DNA of 64,000 bases. Source: Herbaspirillum sp. WKF16. Its GTDB lineage: Bacteria > Pseudomonadota > Gammaproteobacteria > Burkholderiales > Burkholderiaceae_D. Every line of letters starts with the position of its first letter. Within the stretch, counting starts at the first letter, position 1. The position numbers and the translations under genes were made by a program. Of this stretch, positions 49,720-63,081 are shown in pieces. The notes beneath the pieces were generated by a model that did no database searches, was not told where the DNA came from, and saw only the letters and a program-made list of their open reading frames with translations. Location of the stretch: NCBI RefSeq assembly GCF_028993615.1, contig NZ_CP118632.1, positions 1,364,001 to 1,428,000 of the forward strand, given 5' to 3'.

Positions 49720-50565
49720 TTAAGTACGTTCGGCGGCTTCGATGGTGTTGACCAGCAGCATGGTGATGGTCATCGGGCCGACGCCGCCCGGCACCGGTGT
49801 GATCCAGCCGGCGACTTCCTTGACGTTGGCGAAGTCGACGTCGCCGCACAGCTTGCCGTTGTCGTCGCGGTTCATGCCCACGTCCAGCACCACGGCGCCG
49901 GGCTTGACCATGTCGGCGGTGACGATGTTGCGCTTGCCGGTGGCCACGACCAGGATGTCGGCGTTGCGGGTGTGCGCGCCGAGATCGCGGGTCTTGGAAT
50001 TACAGATAGTGACGGTAGCGCCGGCTTGCAAGAGCAGCATCGCCTGCGGCTTGCCGACGATGTTGGAGGCGCCCACCACGACGGCGTTGGCGCCGCGCAC
50101 GGGGTAATCGATCGATTCCAGCATCTTCATCACGCCGTAGGGAGTGCAGGGGCGGAACAGCGGCTGGCCGGTCATCAGCAGGCCGGCGTTGCTGATATGG
50201 AAGCCGTCCACGTCCTTTTCGGGGGCGATGGCCTCGATCACCTTGTGGGAATCGATATGCGCCGGCAGCGGCAGCTGGACCAGGATACCGTTGATCTTGG
50301 GATCGGCGTTGAGGGCGTCGATGCGGGCCAGCAGCTCGGCTTCGGTGAGCGAGGCTTCATACTTTTCCAGCACCGAATACAGGCCGTTGTCTTCACAGGC
50401 CTTGACCTTGTTGCGCACGTAGACCTGGGAGGCCGGGCTGTCGCCCACCAGGATCACGGCCAGGCCGGGCTGTTTGCCCTTGGCGGTCAGGGCGGCGGCG
50501 CGGCGGGCGACATCGGCGCGCAGTTGTTGGGAGAGCAGGTTTCCGTCGATCAGTTGGGCTGGCAT
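49720..50565 (-). CDS. folD: Methylenetetrahydrofolate dehydrogenase/cyclohydrolase
   Basis: 281-residue bifunctional one-carbon enzyme. Substrate site [18 protein letters not shown] (catalytic Lys and Tyr), [22 protein letters not shown], the NADP fold [17 protein letters not shown] and the C-terminal [15 protein letters not shown] are all present. It is first in a leftward unit with prlC, and is divergent from gshA. Confidence 0.97.
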   Translation of the reverse strand: MPAQLIDGNLLSQQLRADVARRAAALTAKGKQPGLAVILVGDSPASQVYVRNKVKACEDNGLYSVLEKYEASLTEAELLARIDALNADPKINGILVQLPLPAHIDSHKVIEAIAPEKDVDGFHISNAGLLMTGQPLFRPCTPYGVMKMLESIDYPVRGANAVVVGASNIVGKPQAMLLLQAGATVTICNSKTRDLGAHTRNADILVVATGKRNIVTADMVKPGAVVLDVGMNRDDNGKLCGDVDFANVKEVAGWITPVPGGVGPMTITMLLVNTIEAAERT

Positions 50566-50736
50566 GGCAGATATATAGGGAAGCAGGGCGGGATGGGTTG
50601 AAAAACAAGGCGGCGGGCAAGCGTTGCCGCGCGCCGGAACCCATGATTATAAGGCGAGCGGGGCAGGCCGATGAAGCGAGCAGGCGATGTCGATAGTTGA
50701 TGCAATTGCAATGAAATGCCCGCGAAGTTCCATGAT

Positions 50737-50758
50737 GCGGGCAATTTGACCTGCCCGC
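50737..50758. promoter_or_regulatory. Inverted repeat in the folD/gshA divergent region
   Basis: GCGGGCA (50737-50743) and TGCCCGC (50752-50758) form a 7-bp perfect inverted repeat with an eight-base spacer that contains a -35-like TTGACC (50746-50751). A TTCAAT lies 17 bases after that hexamer. The layout suggests an operator over a gshA promoter, but evidence is limited to pattern. Confidence 0.35.
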
Positions 50759-50843
50759 TACGGGAAATTTCAATTTCGGTTATGCTCCCGCAACCAAGAA
50801 AGAACCCCTGCAATAACGCTACCGAATCGAGAAGGACCACCGC

Positions 50844-52457
50844 ATGACCGATCTGCTGACACGCCGCCTGCAACTGCTTGCCGACCCGCAACATATCGCG
50901 TTGCTCGGCCAGGGTTTGCGCGGCGTGGAACGCGAGACGCTGCGCGTGGACCGGCAGGGCGCGCTGTCGCGCAAGCCGCATCCGCCGGCGCTCGGTTCGG
51001 CCCTGACCAACGACCTGATCACTACCGATTATTCGGAGTCGCTGCTCGAATTCATCACCCCGGCCACGCATGACATCGCCGATGCGCTCAAGCGCCTGGA
51101 AGAGATCCACCGCTTCGCCTACGCCAAGCTGGACGGCGAGATCCTGTGGAACGCGTCGATGCCCGCCGTGCTGCCGCCGGAAGACGAGATCCCCATCGCC
51201 TGGTACGGCACCTCGCACATGGGCATGCTCAAGCACGTCTATCGCCGCGGCCTGGCGCTGCGCTACGGGCGCACCATGCAGTGCATCGCCGGCATCCACT
51301 ACAACTTCTCGCTCAACGAAGACCTGTGGGAAGTGCTGCGCAAGATCGACGAAAGCGATGAGTGCGAGGAGGCGGTGGACGTCTCGGTCTCGCGCCGCGA
51401 CTACCAGTCCGAGCGCTACATCGCGCTGATCCGCAACTTCCGCCGCTACAGCTGGCTGCTGATGTACCTGTTCGGCGCCTCGCCGGCGGTGGCCACCAAT
51501 TTCCTGCGCGGCCGCCCGCACCAGCTGGAGACGCTGTCCGAGGACACGCTCTACCTGCCCTACGGCACCAGCCTGCGCATGAGCGACCTGGGCTACCAGA
51601 GTAACGCCCAGGCCAACATCACGCCGCACTACAACAACCTGCCGGCCTACATCCGCAGCCTGTCGCACGCGGTGAGCGAGCCATATCCGCCGTACGAGGC
51701 GATCGGCACCAAGCGCGACGGCGAGTGGGTGCAGATCAATACCAACATCCTGCAGATCGAGAACGAGTTCTACTCGGCGATCCGCCCCAAGCGCGTCATC
51801 TATAGCGGCGAGCGCCCCGTGCAGGCGCTCTCGGCGCGCGGCGTGCAGTACGTCGAGGTGCGCTGTATGGACATCGACCCGTTCAATCCGCTGGGCATCG
51901 GCCTGGAGGCGGCGCGCTTCCTCGACGTCTTCCTGCACTTCCTGACGCTGGAGTCGAGCTGCCTGACCCTGGACGAAGAGGGCCGCGAGAACCGCGCCAA
52001 CTTCCTGTCCACCGTCAAGGAGGGCCGTCGCCCCGGCCTGCAGTTGACGTTCCGCGGCAAGGCCATCGGCCTGCAGGCGTGGGGCGAGCAACTGCTGGAG
52101 CGCATGGCGCCGGTGGCCGAGCTGCTGGATCGCGCCGCCGGCGGCAGCCAGCACCGCGACAGCCTGGCCGCCCAGCGCGCCAAGTTGGCCGATCCCGAGA
52201 CCACGCCCTCGGCGCGCGTGCTGCGCGAGATCCGCGCGGCCGGCAACTCCTTCCCGGCCTTTACCCTGGCCAACAGCGCGCGCCAGGCCGACGAGCTGAT
52301 CGCCCGGCCGCTGCCGGCGGCTACCGCGGCCGATTTCGTCGCCGTCGCCCAGGCCTCGCTGGACGCCCAGCGCGAACTGGAGCGCACCCAGACCGGCGAT
52401 TTCGACACCTTCGTGGCCGCCTATCGCGCCAGCACCCTGGGCAACATCGCCGTCTGA
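50844..52457 (+). CDS. gshA: Glutamate-cysteine ligase
   Basis: 537-residue enzyme of the gammaproteobacterial type GshA, making gamma-glutamylcysteine for glutathione. Family features: [15 protein letters not shown] at the N-terminus (glutamate/ATP site), [66 protein letters not shown] and [22 protein letters not shown] precedes the ATG. It is transcribed alone, divergent from folD. Confidence 0.96.
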   Translation: MTDLLTRRLQLLADPQHIALLGQGLRGVERETLRVDRQGALSRKPHPPALGSALTNDLITTDYSESLLEFITPATHDIADALKRLEEIHRFAYAKLDGEILWNASMPAVLPPEDEIPIAWYGTSHMGMLKHVYRRGLALRYGRTMQCIAGIHYNFSLNEDLWEVLRKIDESDECEEAVDVSVSRRDYQSERYIALIRNFRRYSWLLMYLFGASPAVATNFLRGRPHQLETLSEDTLYLPYGTSLRMSDLGYQSNAQANITPHYNNLPAYIRSLSHAVSEPYPPYEAIGTKRDGEWVQINTNILQIENEFYSAIRPKRVIYSGERPVQALSARGVQYVEVRCMDIDPFNPLGIGLEAARFLDVFLHFLTLESSCLTLDEEGRENRANFLSTVKEGRRPGLQLTFRGKAIGLQAWGEQLLERMAPVAELLDRAAGGSQHRDSLAAQRAKLADPETTPSARVLREIRAAGNSFPAFTLANSARQADELIARPLPAATAADFVAVAQASLDAQRELERTQTGDFDTFVAAYRASTLGNIAV

Positions 52458-52702
52458 GCGGTTTCCTGCCCGTCCCCCTCTATATAGACAAGCCTCGTCC
52501 GTGCGCCTGCACGGCGGGCCGCGCCTTTGCTTGTCTTTTCCACCATGCCTGCCCGCGCCGGCGCGCCGCAGGCGTGCTCATGTCCCCGCCGCCGGCGTTG
52601 ACTTTGCGGCATTGCAAACAAGCCAGAATCCAGCGCCGGCAGCAGGCAACCGTAGAAATACGGTGGCCGGAGAGCGCCTGTTCATGCCGCTTTGCAGCAT
52701 AT

Positions 52703-52759
52703 TTTCATAATACGAAATCATTTATCGTAATTTGAAAATCAAAAATTCCCTGATAAAAT
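52703..52759 (+). promoter_or_regulatory. aceE promoter with two tandem operator-like palindromes
   Basis: TTGAAA (52732-52737) and TAAAAT (52754-52759), 16 bases apart, form a good sigma-70 promoter for the pyruvate dehydrogenase operon. Two related 15-base sites precede it: TTTCATAATACGAAA (52703-52717) and TATCGTAATTTGAAA (52723-52737). Both fit TTTCRTAWTAYGAAA, the first exactly and the second with two mismatches. Their centres are 20 bases apart, two helical turns, and the second covers the -35. The form resembles IclR-family sites, but the regulator is unknown. The rest of the spacer (52458-52702) shows no gene. Confidence 0.6.
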
Positions 52760-52908
52760 GCGTCGTCCACACGGCTGGAAGACCGTACATTAGCGAGGTT
52801 CAGACGGTTTTCGCGCATCACACCGCCGGCGGCTTTTTCGTAAATGCATGACCGATGACCGGGCGGTCCACCAGACCGGCCGGCCTCTCAACAACCAGGA
52901 GACATGAC

Positions 52909-55605
<2,697 letters not shown>

Positions 55606-55621
55606 GCCATACAGAACCGAC

Positions 55622-55658
55622 CATCCCCGCCTCAGTCCATCAACTGACCGCGGGGATG
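55622..55658 (+). promoter_or_regulatory. Stem-loop between aceE and aceF
   Basis: CATCCCCGC (55622-55630) and GCGGGGATG (55650-55658) form a 9-bp stem; CAGT and ACTG inside it can extend the structure. No T run follows, so it is not a standard terminator. It may set mRNA stability or limit read-through in the 193-base aceE-aceF gap. Confidence 0.5.
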
Positions 55659-55798
55659 TGTCGTGCAAAGGCCAGGAGAAAGCAGGGAAGGGCGGGCCGC
55701 ATGGCTTAATATGCGCAGTGCAGCCGGCAGCACCTTCCCCTGAGCGAATACCCCACCCCAGCCCCAAGGCGAGGGAACAGAACAACGGAGCGCAACAG

Positions 55799-57463
55799 AT
55801 GAGTCAAGTCGAAGTCAAAGTCCCGGATATCGGCGATTTCAAGGAAGTCGAAGTCATTGAGGTGATGGTCAAGGTCGGCGATACGATCAAGGTCGACCAG
55901 TCGCTGGTCACCGTCGAGTCCGACAAGGCCAGCATGGAGATCCCGTCCAGCACCGCTGGCGTGGTCAAGGAAATCAAGGTCAGCCTTGGCGACAAGATCG
56001 CTGAAGGATCGCTGCTGGTGATCGTCGAAGCCGACGGCGCCGCTGCCGCGCCTGCCGCCGCGCCGGCCCAGGCGGCTGCCGCCGCTCCGGCAGCCGCGCA
56101 AGCGTCCGCGCCCGCCCCTGCTCCGGCAGCGGCCGCAGCGCCTGCCGCCGCCGGCGGCACGGTCGAGATCGAAGTGCCGGACATCGGCGACTTCAAGGAA
56201 GTCGAAGTCATCGAAGTGATGGTCAAGGTCGGCGACACGGTCAAGGCCGAGCAATCGCTGCTGACCGTCGAATCCGACAAGGCCAGCATGGAAATCCCGT
56301 CGAGCCACGCCGGCGTGATCAAGGAACTGAAAGTGAAGCTGGGCGACAAGGTGGCCAAGGGCAGCATCATCGCCACCATCGAAGCTGTCGGCGGCGCGCC
56401 TGCCGCAGCCGCTCCTGCCGCCGCTTCCGCGCCTGCGGCCGCAGCGCCGGCTCCTGCTGCCGCACCCGCGGCCGCACCGGCGGCCGAGGCCGCTCCGGCC
56501 ATCGCCACCGCATCGGCCACCAGCACCGGCGGCAAGGCCCACGCATCGCCGTCCGTGCGCAAGTTCGCGCGCGAACTGGGCGTGGACCTGGCGCGCGTGC
56601 CGGCCACCGGCCCCAAGGGCCGCATCCTGCAGAACGACGTGCAGAACTTCGTCAAGGGCGTGATGGCCGGCTCCACCGCGGTGGCCGCCGCCCCGGGCAA
56701 GAACGGTTCGGGCGCCGGCATGGACCTGCTGCCGTGGCCGTCGCTGGACTTCTCCAAGTTCGGCGCCACCGAGCTGCAGCCGCTGTCGCGCATCAAGAAG
56801 ATCAGCGGCCCCAACCTGCACCGCAACTGGGTGATGATCCCGCACGTCACGCAGTTCGACGAGGCCGATGTCACCGAGCTGGAAGAATTCCGCGTCGCCT
56901 CCAACGCCGCCTACGCCAAGGCCAAGTCGCCGGTCAAGCTGACCATGCTGGCGTTCGTGATCAAGGCCAGCGTCTCGGCGCTGAAGAAATTCCCGGCCTT
57001 CAACTCGTCGCTGGATGCCAAGGGCGAGAACCTGATCCTCAAGCAGTTCTACAACATCGGCTTCGCGGCAGATACCCCGAACGGCCTGGTGGTTCCGGTG
57101 ATCAAGAACGCCGACCAGAAGACCATCAGCCAGATCGCCACCGAAATGGGCGAGCTCTCGGCCCAGGCGCGCGACGGCAAGCTCAAGCCGGCCGACATGC
57201 AGGGCGCGACCTTCACCATCTCGTCGCTGGGCGGCATCGGCGGCACCGCCTTCACGCCCATCATCAACGCGCCGGAAGTGGCGATCCTGGGCCTGTCCAA
57301 GTCGATCACCAAGCCGGTGTGGGACGGCAAGCAGTTCGTGCCGCGCCTGATGCTGCCGACTTCGCTGTCCTACGACCACCGCGTGGTCGACGGCGCCATG
57401 GGCGCGCGCTTCTCGGCGTATCTCGCCGAGGTGCTGGGCGACCTGCGCAAGTCCTTGCTCTAA
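55799..57463 (+). CDS. aceF: Dihydrolipoyllysine-residue acetyltransferase (E2)
   Basis: 554-residue E2 core of pyruvate dehydrogenase. Two lipoyl domains (each with the lipoylated Lys in [13 protein letters not shown]) occupy about residues 4-78 and 121-195, joined by Ala/Pro linkers. A peripheral subunit-binding domain (HASPSVRKFARELGVDLARV) lies near 250-285, followed by the catalytic domain with active-site His in SYDHRVVDGAMGARF. ATG 55799 ([14 protein letters not shown]) is the start; the longer open frame is not family-like. lpdA follows after 69 bases. Confidence 0.97.
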   Translation: MSQVEVKVPDIGDFKEVEVIEVMVKVGDTIKVDQSLVTVESDKASMEIPSSTAGVVKEIKVSLGDKIAEGSLLVIVEADGAAAAPAAAPAQAAAAAPAAAQASAPAPAPAAAAAPAAAGGTVEIEVPDIGDFKEVEVIEVMVKVGDTVKAEQSLLTVESDKASMEIPSSHAGVIKELKVKLGDKVAKGSIIATIEAVGGAPAAAAPAAASAPAAAAPAPAAAPAAAPAAEAAPAIATASATSTGGKAHASPSVRKFARELGVDLARVPATGPKGRILQNDVQNFVKGVMAGSTAVAAAPGKNGSGAGMDLLPWPSLDFSKFGATELQPLSRIKKISGPNLHRNWVMIPHVTQFDEADVTELEEFRVASNAAYAKAKSPVKLTMLAFVIKASVSALKKFPAFNSSLDAKGENLILKQFYNIGFAADTPNGLVVPVIKNADQKTISQIATEMGELSAQARDGKLKPADMQGATFTISSLGGIGGTAFTPIINAPEVAILGLSKSITKPVWDGKQFVPRLMLPTSLSYDHRVVDGAMGARFSAYLAEVLGDLRKSLL

Positions 57464-57532
57464 TCAAGTCGACGCGCCGCCTGGCCGAGGCCGGCGGCGC
57501 GCAGCGAAACAGAACATAACGGAGTCAAGACA

Positions 57533-59314
57533 ATGAGTCTCTCTGAAGTCAAAGTCCCGGATATCGGCGACTTCAAGGAAGTGGAAGTGATCGAGGTGAT
57601 GGTCAAGGTCGGCGACACGATCAAGGTCGACCAGTCGCTGATCACCGTCGAGTCCGACAAGGCCAGCATGGAAATCCCGTCCAGCACCGCTGGCGTGGTC
57701 AAGGAAATCAAGGTCAAGGTCGGCGACAAGGTCGCCGAAGGTTCGGTGCTGCTGATGGTGGAGGCTTCTGGCGCCGCCGCTGCAGCCCCGGCCACCGCAG
57801 CGCCGGCACCGGCGGCAGCGGCCCCGGCGCCCGCAGCTGCGCCGGCGGCACCCGCAGCAGCCCCGGCCGCCGCCAGCTTCGGCGGCAGCGCCGACGTCCA
57901 GTGCGACGTGATGGTGCTGGGCGGCGGTCCCGGCGGCTACTCGGCCGCGTTCCGCGCCGCCGACCTGGGCCTGAACACCGTGATCGTGGAGCGCGACGCC
58001 ACCTTGGGCGGCGTCTGCCTGAACGTGGGCTGCATCCCGTCCAAGGCGCTGCTGCACGTGGCCGCCGTGATCGACGAGGCTGCCGCCATGGCTTCGCACG
58101 GCGTCACCTTCGGCAAGCCCGAGATCGACATCGACAAGCTGCGCAGCTACAAGGACAAGGTCATCGGCACCATGACCGGCGGCCTGGCCGGCATGGCCAA
58201 GGCGCGCAAGGTCGCGGTGGTGAACGGCAACGGCCAGTTCGCCGGCCCCAACCATATCGAAGTGACCGCCGGCGACGGCAGCAAGAAGGTGGTGCAGTTC
58301 AAGCACGCCATCATCGCCGCCGGCTCCTCGGTGGTGAACCTGCCGTTCGTGCCGCAGGACCCGCGCATCGTCGACTCGACCGGCGCGCTGGAACTGCGCC
58401 AGGCGCCCAAGCGCATGCTGGTCATCGGCGGCGGCATCATCGGCCTGGAAATGGCCACCGTGTACTCCACGCTGGGCGCGCGCATCGACGTGGTCGAAAT
58501 GATGGACGGCCTGATGCAGGGCGCCGACCGCGACATGGTCAAGGTCTGGCAGAAGTTCAACGAGAAGCGCTTCGACAACATCATGGTCAAGACCAAGACC
58601 GTGGCCGTGGAAGCGCTGCCCGAAGGCATCAAGGTCACCTTCGAGGCCGCCGAAGCCGGCGCCAAGGCGCCCGAGCCGCAACTGTACGACCTGGTGCTGG
58701 TGGCCGTGGGCCGCAGCCCGAACGGCAAGAAGGTCTCGGCCGACAAGGCCGGCGTGATCGTCGGCGAGCGCGGCTTCATCCCGGTCGACAAGCAGATGCG
58801 CACCAACGTGCCGCACATCTTCGCCATCGGCGACCTGGTGGGCCAGCCGATGCTGGCGCACAAGGCCGTGCATGAAGGCCACGTGGCGGCCGAGGCGATC
58901 GCCGGCGAGAAGAGCTTCTTCGACGCCAGCGTGATCCCGTCGGTGGCCTACACCGATCCGGAAGTGGCATGGGTCGGCGTCACCGAGGACGAAGCCAAGG
59001 CGAAGGGCATCAAGATCGAGAAGGGCCACTTCCCGTGGGCCGCTTCCGGCCGCGCCGTGGCCAACGGCCGTTCGGAAGGCTTCACCAAGCTGCTGTTCGA
59101 CGCCGAGACGCATCGCGTGATCGGCGGCGGCATCGTCGGCACGCATGCCGGCGACATGATCGGCGAGGTGGCGCTGGCCATCGAGATGGGCGCCGACGCG
59201 GTGGACATCGGCAAGACCATCCACCCGCACCCGACGCTGGGCGAATCGCTGGGCATGGCGGCGGAAGTGGCCGAAGGTCATTGCACCGACCTGCCGCCGC
59301 AGCGCAAGAAGTAA
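57533..59314 (+). CDS. lpdA: Dihydrolipoyl dehydrogenase (E3) with N-terminal lipoyl domain
   Basis: 593-residue flavoprotein. An extra lipoyl domain (residues 2-80, again with [13 protein letters not shown]) and an Ala/Pro linker precede the E3 part. FAD binding is at [20 protein letters not shown], the redox disulfide at [16 protein letters not shown] binding at [16 protein letters not shown], and the C-terminal catalytic His-Glu in [11 protein letters not shown]. The lipoyl-E3 fusion is typical of several betaproteobacterial PDH operons. Last gene of the operon. Confidence 0.97.
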   Translation: MSLSEVKVPDIGDFKEVEVIEVMVKVGDTIKVDQSLITVESDKASMEIPSSTAGVVKEIKVKVGDKVAEGSVLLMVEASGAAAAAPATAAPAPAAAAPAPAAAPAAPAAAPAAASFGGSADVQCDVMVLGGGPGGYSAAFRAADLGLNTVIVERDATLGGVCLNVGCIPSKALLHVAAVIDEAAAMASHGVTFGKPEIDIDKLRSYKDKVIGTMTGGLAGMAKARKVAVVNGNGQFAGPNHIEVTAGDGSKKVVQFKHAIIAAGSSVVNLPFVPQDPRIVDSTGALELRQAPKRMLVIGGGIIGLEMATVYSTLGARIDVVEMMDGLMQGADRDMVKVWQKFNEKRFDNIMVKTKTVAVEALPEGIKVTFEAAEAGAKAPEPQLYDLVLVAVGRSPNGKKVSADKAGVIVGERGFIPVDKQMRTNVPHIFAIGDLVGQPMLAHKAVHEGHVAAEAIAGEKSFFDASVIPSVAYTDPEVAWVGVTEDEAKAKGIKIEKGHFPWAASGRAVANGRSEGFTKLLFDAETHRVIGGGIVGTHAGDMIGEVALAIEMGADAVDIGKTIHPHPTLGESLGMAAEVAEGHCTDLPPQRKK

Positions 59315-59332
59315 GCGTTGTGCTGGATGTGG

Positions 59333-59360
59333 AAAAAGCCCGGACTTGTCCGGGCTTTTT
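59333..59360 (+). terminator. Rho-independent terminator after lpdA
   Basis: AAAAAGCCCGGAC and GTCCGGGCTTTTT form a 13-bp stem with a two-base nominal loop, followed by no further structure; it closes the PDH operon. Confidence 0.9.
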
Positions 59361-59407
59361 CATGGGTGCGATGTCTCGCGGTGGCTCATGCGATGGTGAT
59401 GTGCAAT

Positions 59408-59884
59408 GAAAGCCGCTAGGTCCTGACCTTCGTCAGGACGACACGGAGGAGGGCGCCTGAACGCTTGGTTGCTCGAGTCCATCCCCTCACTTGTCGTCCC
59501 GGCGCAGGCCGGGAGCCAGCGACGTTCGTGAAGCATTGACTACCGCTGAACGACACTGGGTTCCTGCTTTCGCAGGAACGACGGAAAAGGATCTTGAGCA
59601 TGAGGAGGCGTTGACTACCTCCGCCTTGTCGTCCCTGCGAAAGCAGGGACCCAGCGTCGTATGCTGCGCCTCTCATGCCGCGCCAAGCCACCAACTCACT
59701 GCCTCCTTCAATCCGTCGTCCCCGCGAAAGCGGGGATCCAGTGACGTTTTTCGTGCCTCAGCGGCGGTTAAACGACACTGGGTTCCTGCTTTCGCAGGAA
59801 CGACAGGGGAGGATCTTGAACGTGAGGAGGCGTTGGCTACCTCCTCATTGTCGTCCCGGCGCAGGCCGGGACCCAGCGTCGTTT
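59408..59884. repeat. Cluster of seven REP palindromes with a duplicated REPIN
   Basis: REP copies lie at about 59408-59443, 59493-59527, 59548-59584, 59628-59660, 59715-59749, 59770-59806 and 59850-59884, in alternating orientation. The units 59548-59660 and 59770-59884 (about 115 bases) are near-copies of each other, including the spacer (GGATCTTGA..., GAGGAGGCGTTG). Translated, the palindromes give the 'VPAFAGTT' peptide common in spurious gene calls. No REP-associated transposase gene is in the window. The cluster fills the space between lpdA and the aldo/keto reductase gene. Confidence 0.85.
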
Positions 59885-59914
59885 GTCGCAGCCCGCCGGC
59901 ATGGCAAACGCCGG

Positions 59915-60946
<1,032 letters not shown>

Positions 60947-60959
60947 TTGGCGTCCTTTT

Positions 60960-61436
60960 TCAGTTGGCGCCGGCGGGTTGCATGGCTGCTGCATCGGTTC
61001 GCGGATCGGACAGCGCTGTCTTGCGGCCGCTCTTGCGCGGCGCGGGCGCGGATTGCGCCATGGCTTCCTTTTCCATCTCGCCGTAGAGGGCGATCTTGTG
61101 ATGCAGCGCGGCCAGGTTGCTTTGCAGTTCCGCCAGCGTGTGTTGTACGGAAAGCGTGTGATCCAGCAGGATCGCCTTCCGTTCCGTGACGCTCTCCATG
61201 CTATTGCCCAGGCGGCGCAGCTCGGCGTAGCGCAGCATCGCCCGTACCGGCAGGCCGGTGGACTTCAGCTTGAGCAGGAAACCGATCCAGTTCAGGTCTT
61301 CCTGCGTGTAGCGCCGGTGGCTGTTGTCGCGCCGCTCGACCGGATCGAGCAAGCCGATCCGTTCGTAGTAGCGCAGCGTATGCACCGACAGGCCGGTGGC
61401 CGCTGCGGCCTGGGCGATGGTCATGGAGGTCGTCAT
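60960..61436 (-). CDS. MerR family transcriptional regulator
   Basis: 158-residue regulator. The N-terminal winged HTH is typical ([20 protein letters not shown], then [18 protein letters not shown]), followed by a dimerisation coiled coil ([20 protein letters not shown]) and a short basic tail without Cys ligands, so metal sensing is unlikely. It precedes the aldo/keto reductase gene and probably controls it, as in many MerR-AKR pairs. Start ATG 61436 (MTTSMTIAQ) fits the family; MTIAQ at 61424 is an alternative. Confidence 0.9.
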   Translation of the reverse strand: MTTSMTIAQAAAATGLSVHTLRYYERIGLLDPVERRDNSHRRYTQEDLNWIGFLLKLKSTGLPVRAMLRYAELRRLGNSMESVTERKAILLDHTLSVQHTLAELQSNLAALHHKIALYGEMEKEAMAQSAPAPRKSGRKTALSDPRTDAAAMQPAGAN

Positions 61437-61611
61437 GGCAGGCAGTCTAGAAGTTGGAGCGCGCTCGAAGTCAAGCGCCGGGTTTCCATTATGGGCAAGT
61501 CGGCGCCGACCTGCTGGCGGCGCGGGTTTGTTGCCGCCGGGACATGCTGCCGGCGCTCGCGCCAGCGCGTACAATGCGCGCTGCCTATCGATCTTGTCGG
61601 AGAAAACCAGG

Positions 61612-62358
61612 ATGAATATCCACGCCGCCACCCAACTTCTGCTGGACGCCCGCAACAGCGGCGTCGTACTCGACTGGCGTCGCCTGGCGGTGGGCGACGC
61701 CGCCACCGCCTACGCGGTGCAGGACGCGCAATTGCTGCAGCTGGGGCCGGTGGGCGGCTGGAAGGTGGGCAGCAAGGGCGATGGCGCGGAGCCGGCCTGT
61801 TCGCCGCTGCCGGCATCTTGCGTGCTGGCCTCCGGCGCCCTGCTGGCGGGGCCGCAGTGGCGGTTGCGCGGACTGGAAGTGGAGCTGGCCCTGCGCGTGG
61901 GGCGCGATTTCGATCCCGGCGATACGCTTCCGGCGCGCGAAGAATTGCAGGGCGTATTCGACGCCGTGATGCCGGCCATCGAAGTGGTCGAGACGCGCCT
62001 GGGCAAGCTGCCTTGCGACAATCCCTGGGCCGCGATGGCCGACCTGCAATGCCATGGCGCGCTGGTGATCGGCGCGGCGCGGCCGATGCCGGCCACGGTG
62101 CTGGAACTGCGCGACGTGCTGGCCAGCCTGTCGATCGATGGGCGCGAGGAGGTGCGCGCTCGCGGCGGCAATCCGGCCGACCTGTGGCCGACCCTTTCGT
62201 GGCTGGCGCGCCATTGCGCGCTGCGCGGGATGCCGTGGAAGAAGGGCCAGGTCGTCACCACCGGCTCATGCACCGGTTTGCATAACGCCCGTTCGGGCAC
62301 GCTGGTGGAGGCGCGGCTGGAGGGCGTGGGCGCGGTCTCGCTGCGCTTCGCCGGCTGA
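61612..62358 (+). CDS. 2-keto-4-pentenoate hydratase-like protein
   Basis: 248-residue protein of the fumarylacetoacetate hydrolase/hydratase superfamily, related to the MhpD/HpcG group: YAVQDAQLLQLGPVGGWKVG near residues 35-55, GLEVELALRVGRD (metal-binding Glu pair), MPAIEVVETRL and KGQVVTTGSCTGLH. Hydratases of this type add water to 2-hydroxypentadienoates in aromatic meta-cleavage, but no other meta-cleavage gene is nearby, so the substrate is uncertain. It is divergent from the MerR gene and convergent with lysE, their stops seven bases apart. Confidence 0.8.
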   Translation: MNIHAATQLLLDARNSGVVLDWRRLAVGDAATAYAVQDAQLLQLGPVGGWKVGSKGDGAEPACSPLPASCVLASGALLAGPQWRLRGLEVELALRVGRDFDPGDTLPAREELQGVFDAVMPAIEVVETRLGKLPCDNPWAAMADLQCHGALVIGAARPMPATVLELRDVLASLSIDGREEVRARGGNPADLWPTLSWLARHCALRGMPWKKGQVVTTGSCTGLHNARSGTLVEARLEGVGAVSLRFAG

Positions 62359-62365
62359 CACCGCT

Positions 62366-63007
62366 TCAGCTGCCGCGGCGATAGAAGGCCAGCGATCCCG
62401 CCAGGGCCAGCAGGACGGCGCCGCAGGTGCGGTCCATCCAGAGGATGGCGCGGCGGCGCAGCAGGCTGACCGCGCGCGCGCCGATGAGCGCATAGGCGAA
62501 CATGATCAGGAAGTCGATGGCGGCGAACAGCAGGCCGATGGCCACATACTGCGGCGCCTGCGGGGCGGCGCTGTCGATGAACTGCGGCAGCAGCGCCGAG
62601 CAGAACAGGTAGCCCTTGGGATTGGTCACCGCCACCAGGAAGGACTTCATGAACACCTTGCGCGCGCCGGCGCGCCTGTCGTCCGGCATCGCGTCCAGGT
62701 TAAGGCTGCCTTGCGAGCGCAGCATGCGCAGGCCGATCCATGCCAGGTAGGCGGCGCCGACCCACTTCACCACCGCGAACCAGAATTCCGAGGCCGCCAA
62801 CAGCGCGCCCAGTCCCACCGCCACCGACGCCACCAGCACGAAATCCGACGCCAGCGCACCCAGCATGCCGGGGATGGCGCGGCGCACGCCCATGCGCGCG
62901 CCGTTGGACAGCGCCAGCAGCACGGTCGGTCCGGGCGTGGCGATGGTGGCCACCGCGACCAGTGAGAACAGGGCGAGGGTGGTGTAGTTGAGGCTCAGGG
63001 CGGTCAT
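62366..63007 (-). CDS. LysE/RhtB family amino acid exporter
   Basis: 213-residue inner-membrane protein with about six hydrophobic segments (for example LALFSLVAVATIATPGPTVL, LASDFVLVASVAVGLGALL, and the C-terminal TCGAVLLALAGSLAFY). The family signature TPGPTVLLALSNGARMGVRRA near residues 25-45 and VTNPKGYLFCSALLPQF are present. It belongs to the RhtB group that exports homoserine, threonine or other small amino acids; substrate unknown. ATG 63007 (MTALSLNYTTL) is used. Confidence 0.92.
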   Translation of the reverse strand: MTALSLNYTTLALFSLVAVATIATPGPTVLLALSNGARMGVRRAIPGMLGALASDFVLVASVAVGLGALLAASEFWFAVVKWVGAAYLAWIGLRMLRSQGSLNLDAMPDDRRAGARKVFMKSFLVAVTNPKGYLFCSALLPQFIDSAAPQAPQYVAIGLLFAAIDFLIMFAYALIGARAVSLLRRRAILWMDRTCGAVLLALAGSLAFYRRGS

Positions 63008-63081
63008 GGCGTCTCCGGGCCGGCGGCGTTCCCGCCGCATGGCCGGGAAGACGCCGCCGGCGTCATGTGAGGCGCATTATG

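Noticed and set aside
59408..59884. Regularly spaced repeats that could suggest a CRISPR array
   Set aside because: Repeats alternate in orientation, are imperfect palindromes, have uneven spacing, and the spacers themselves repeat. No cas gene is present. REP/REPIN explains them.
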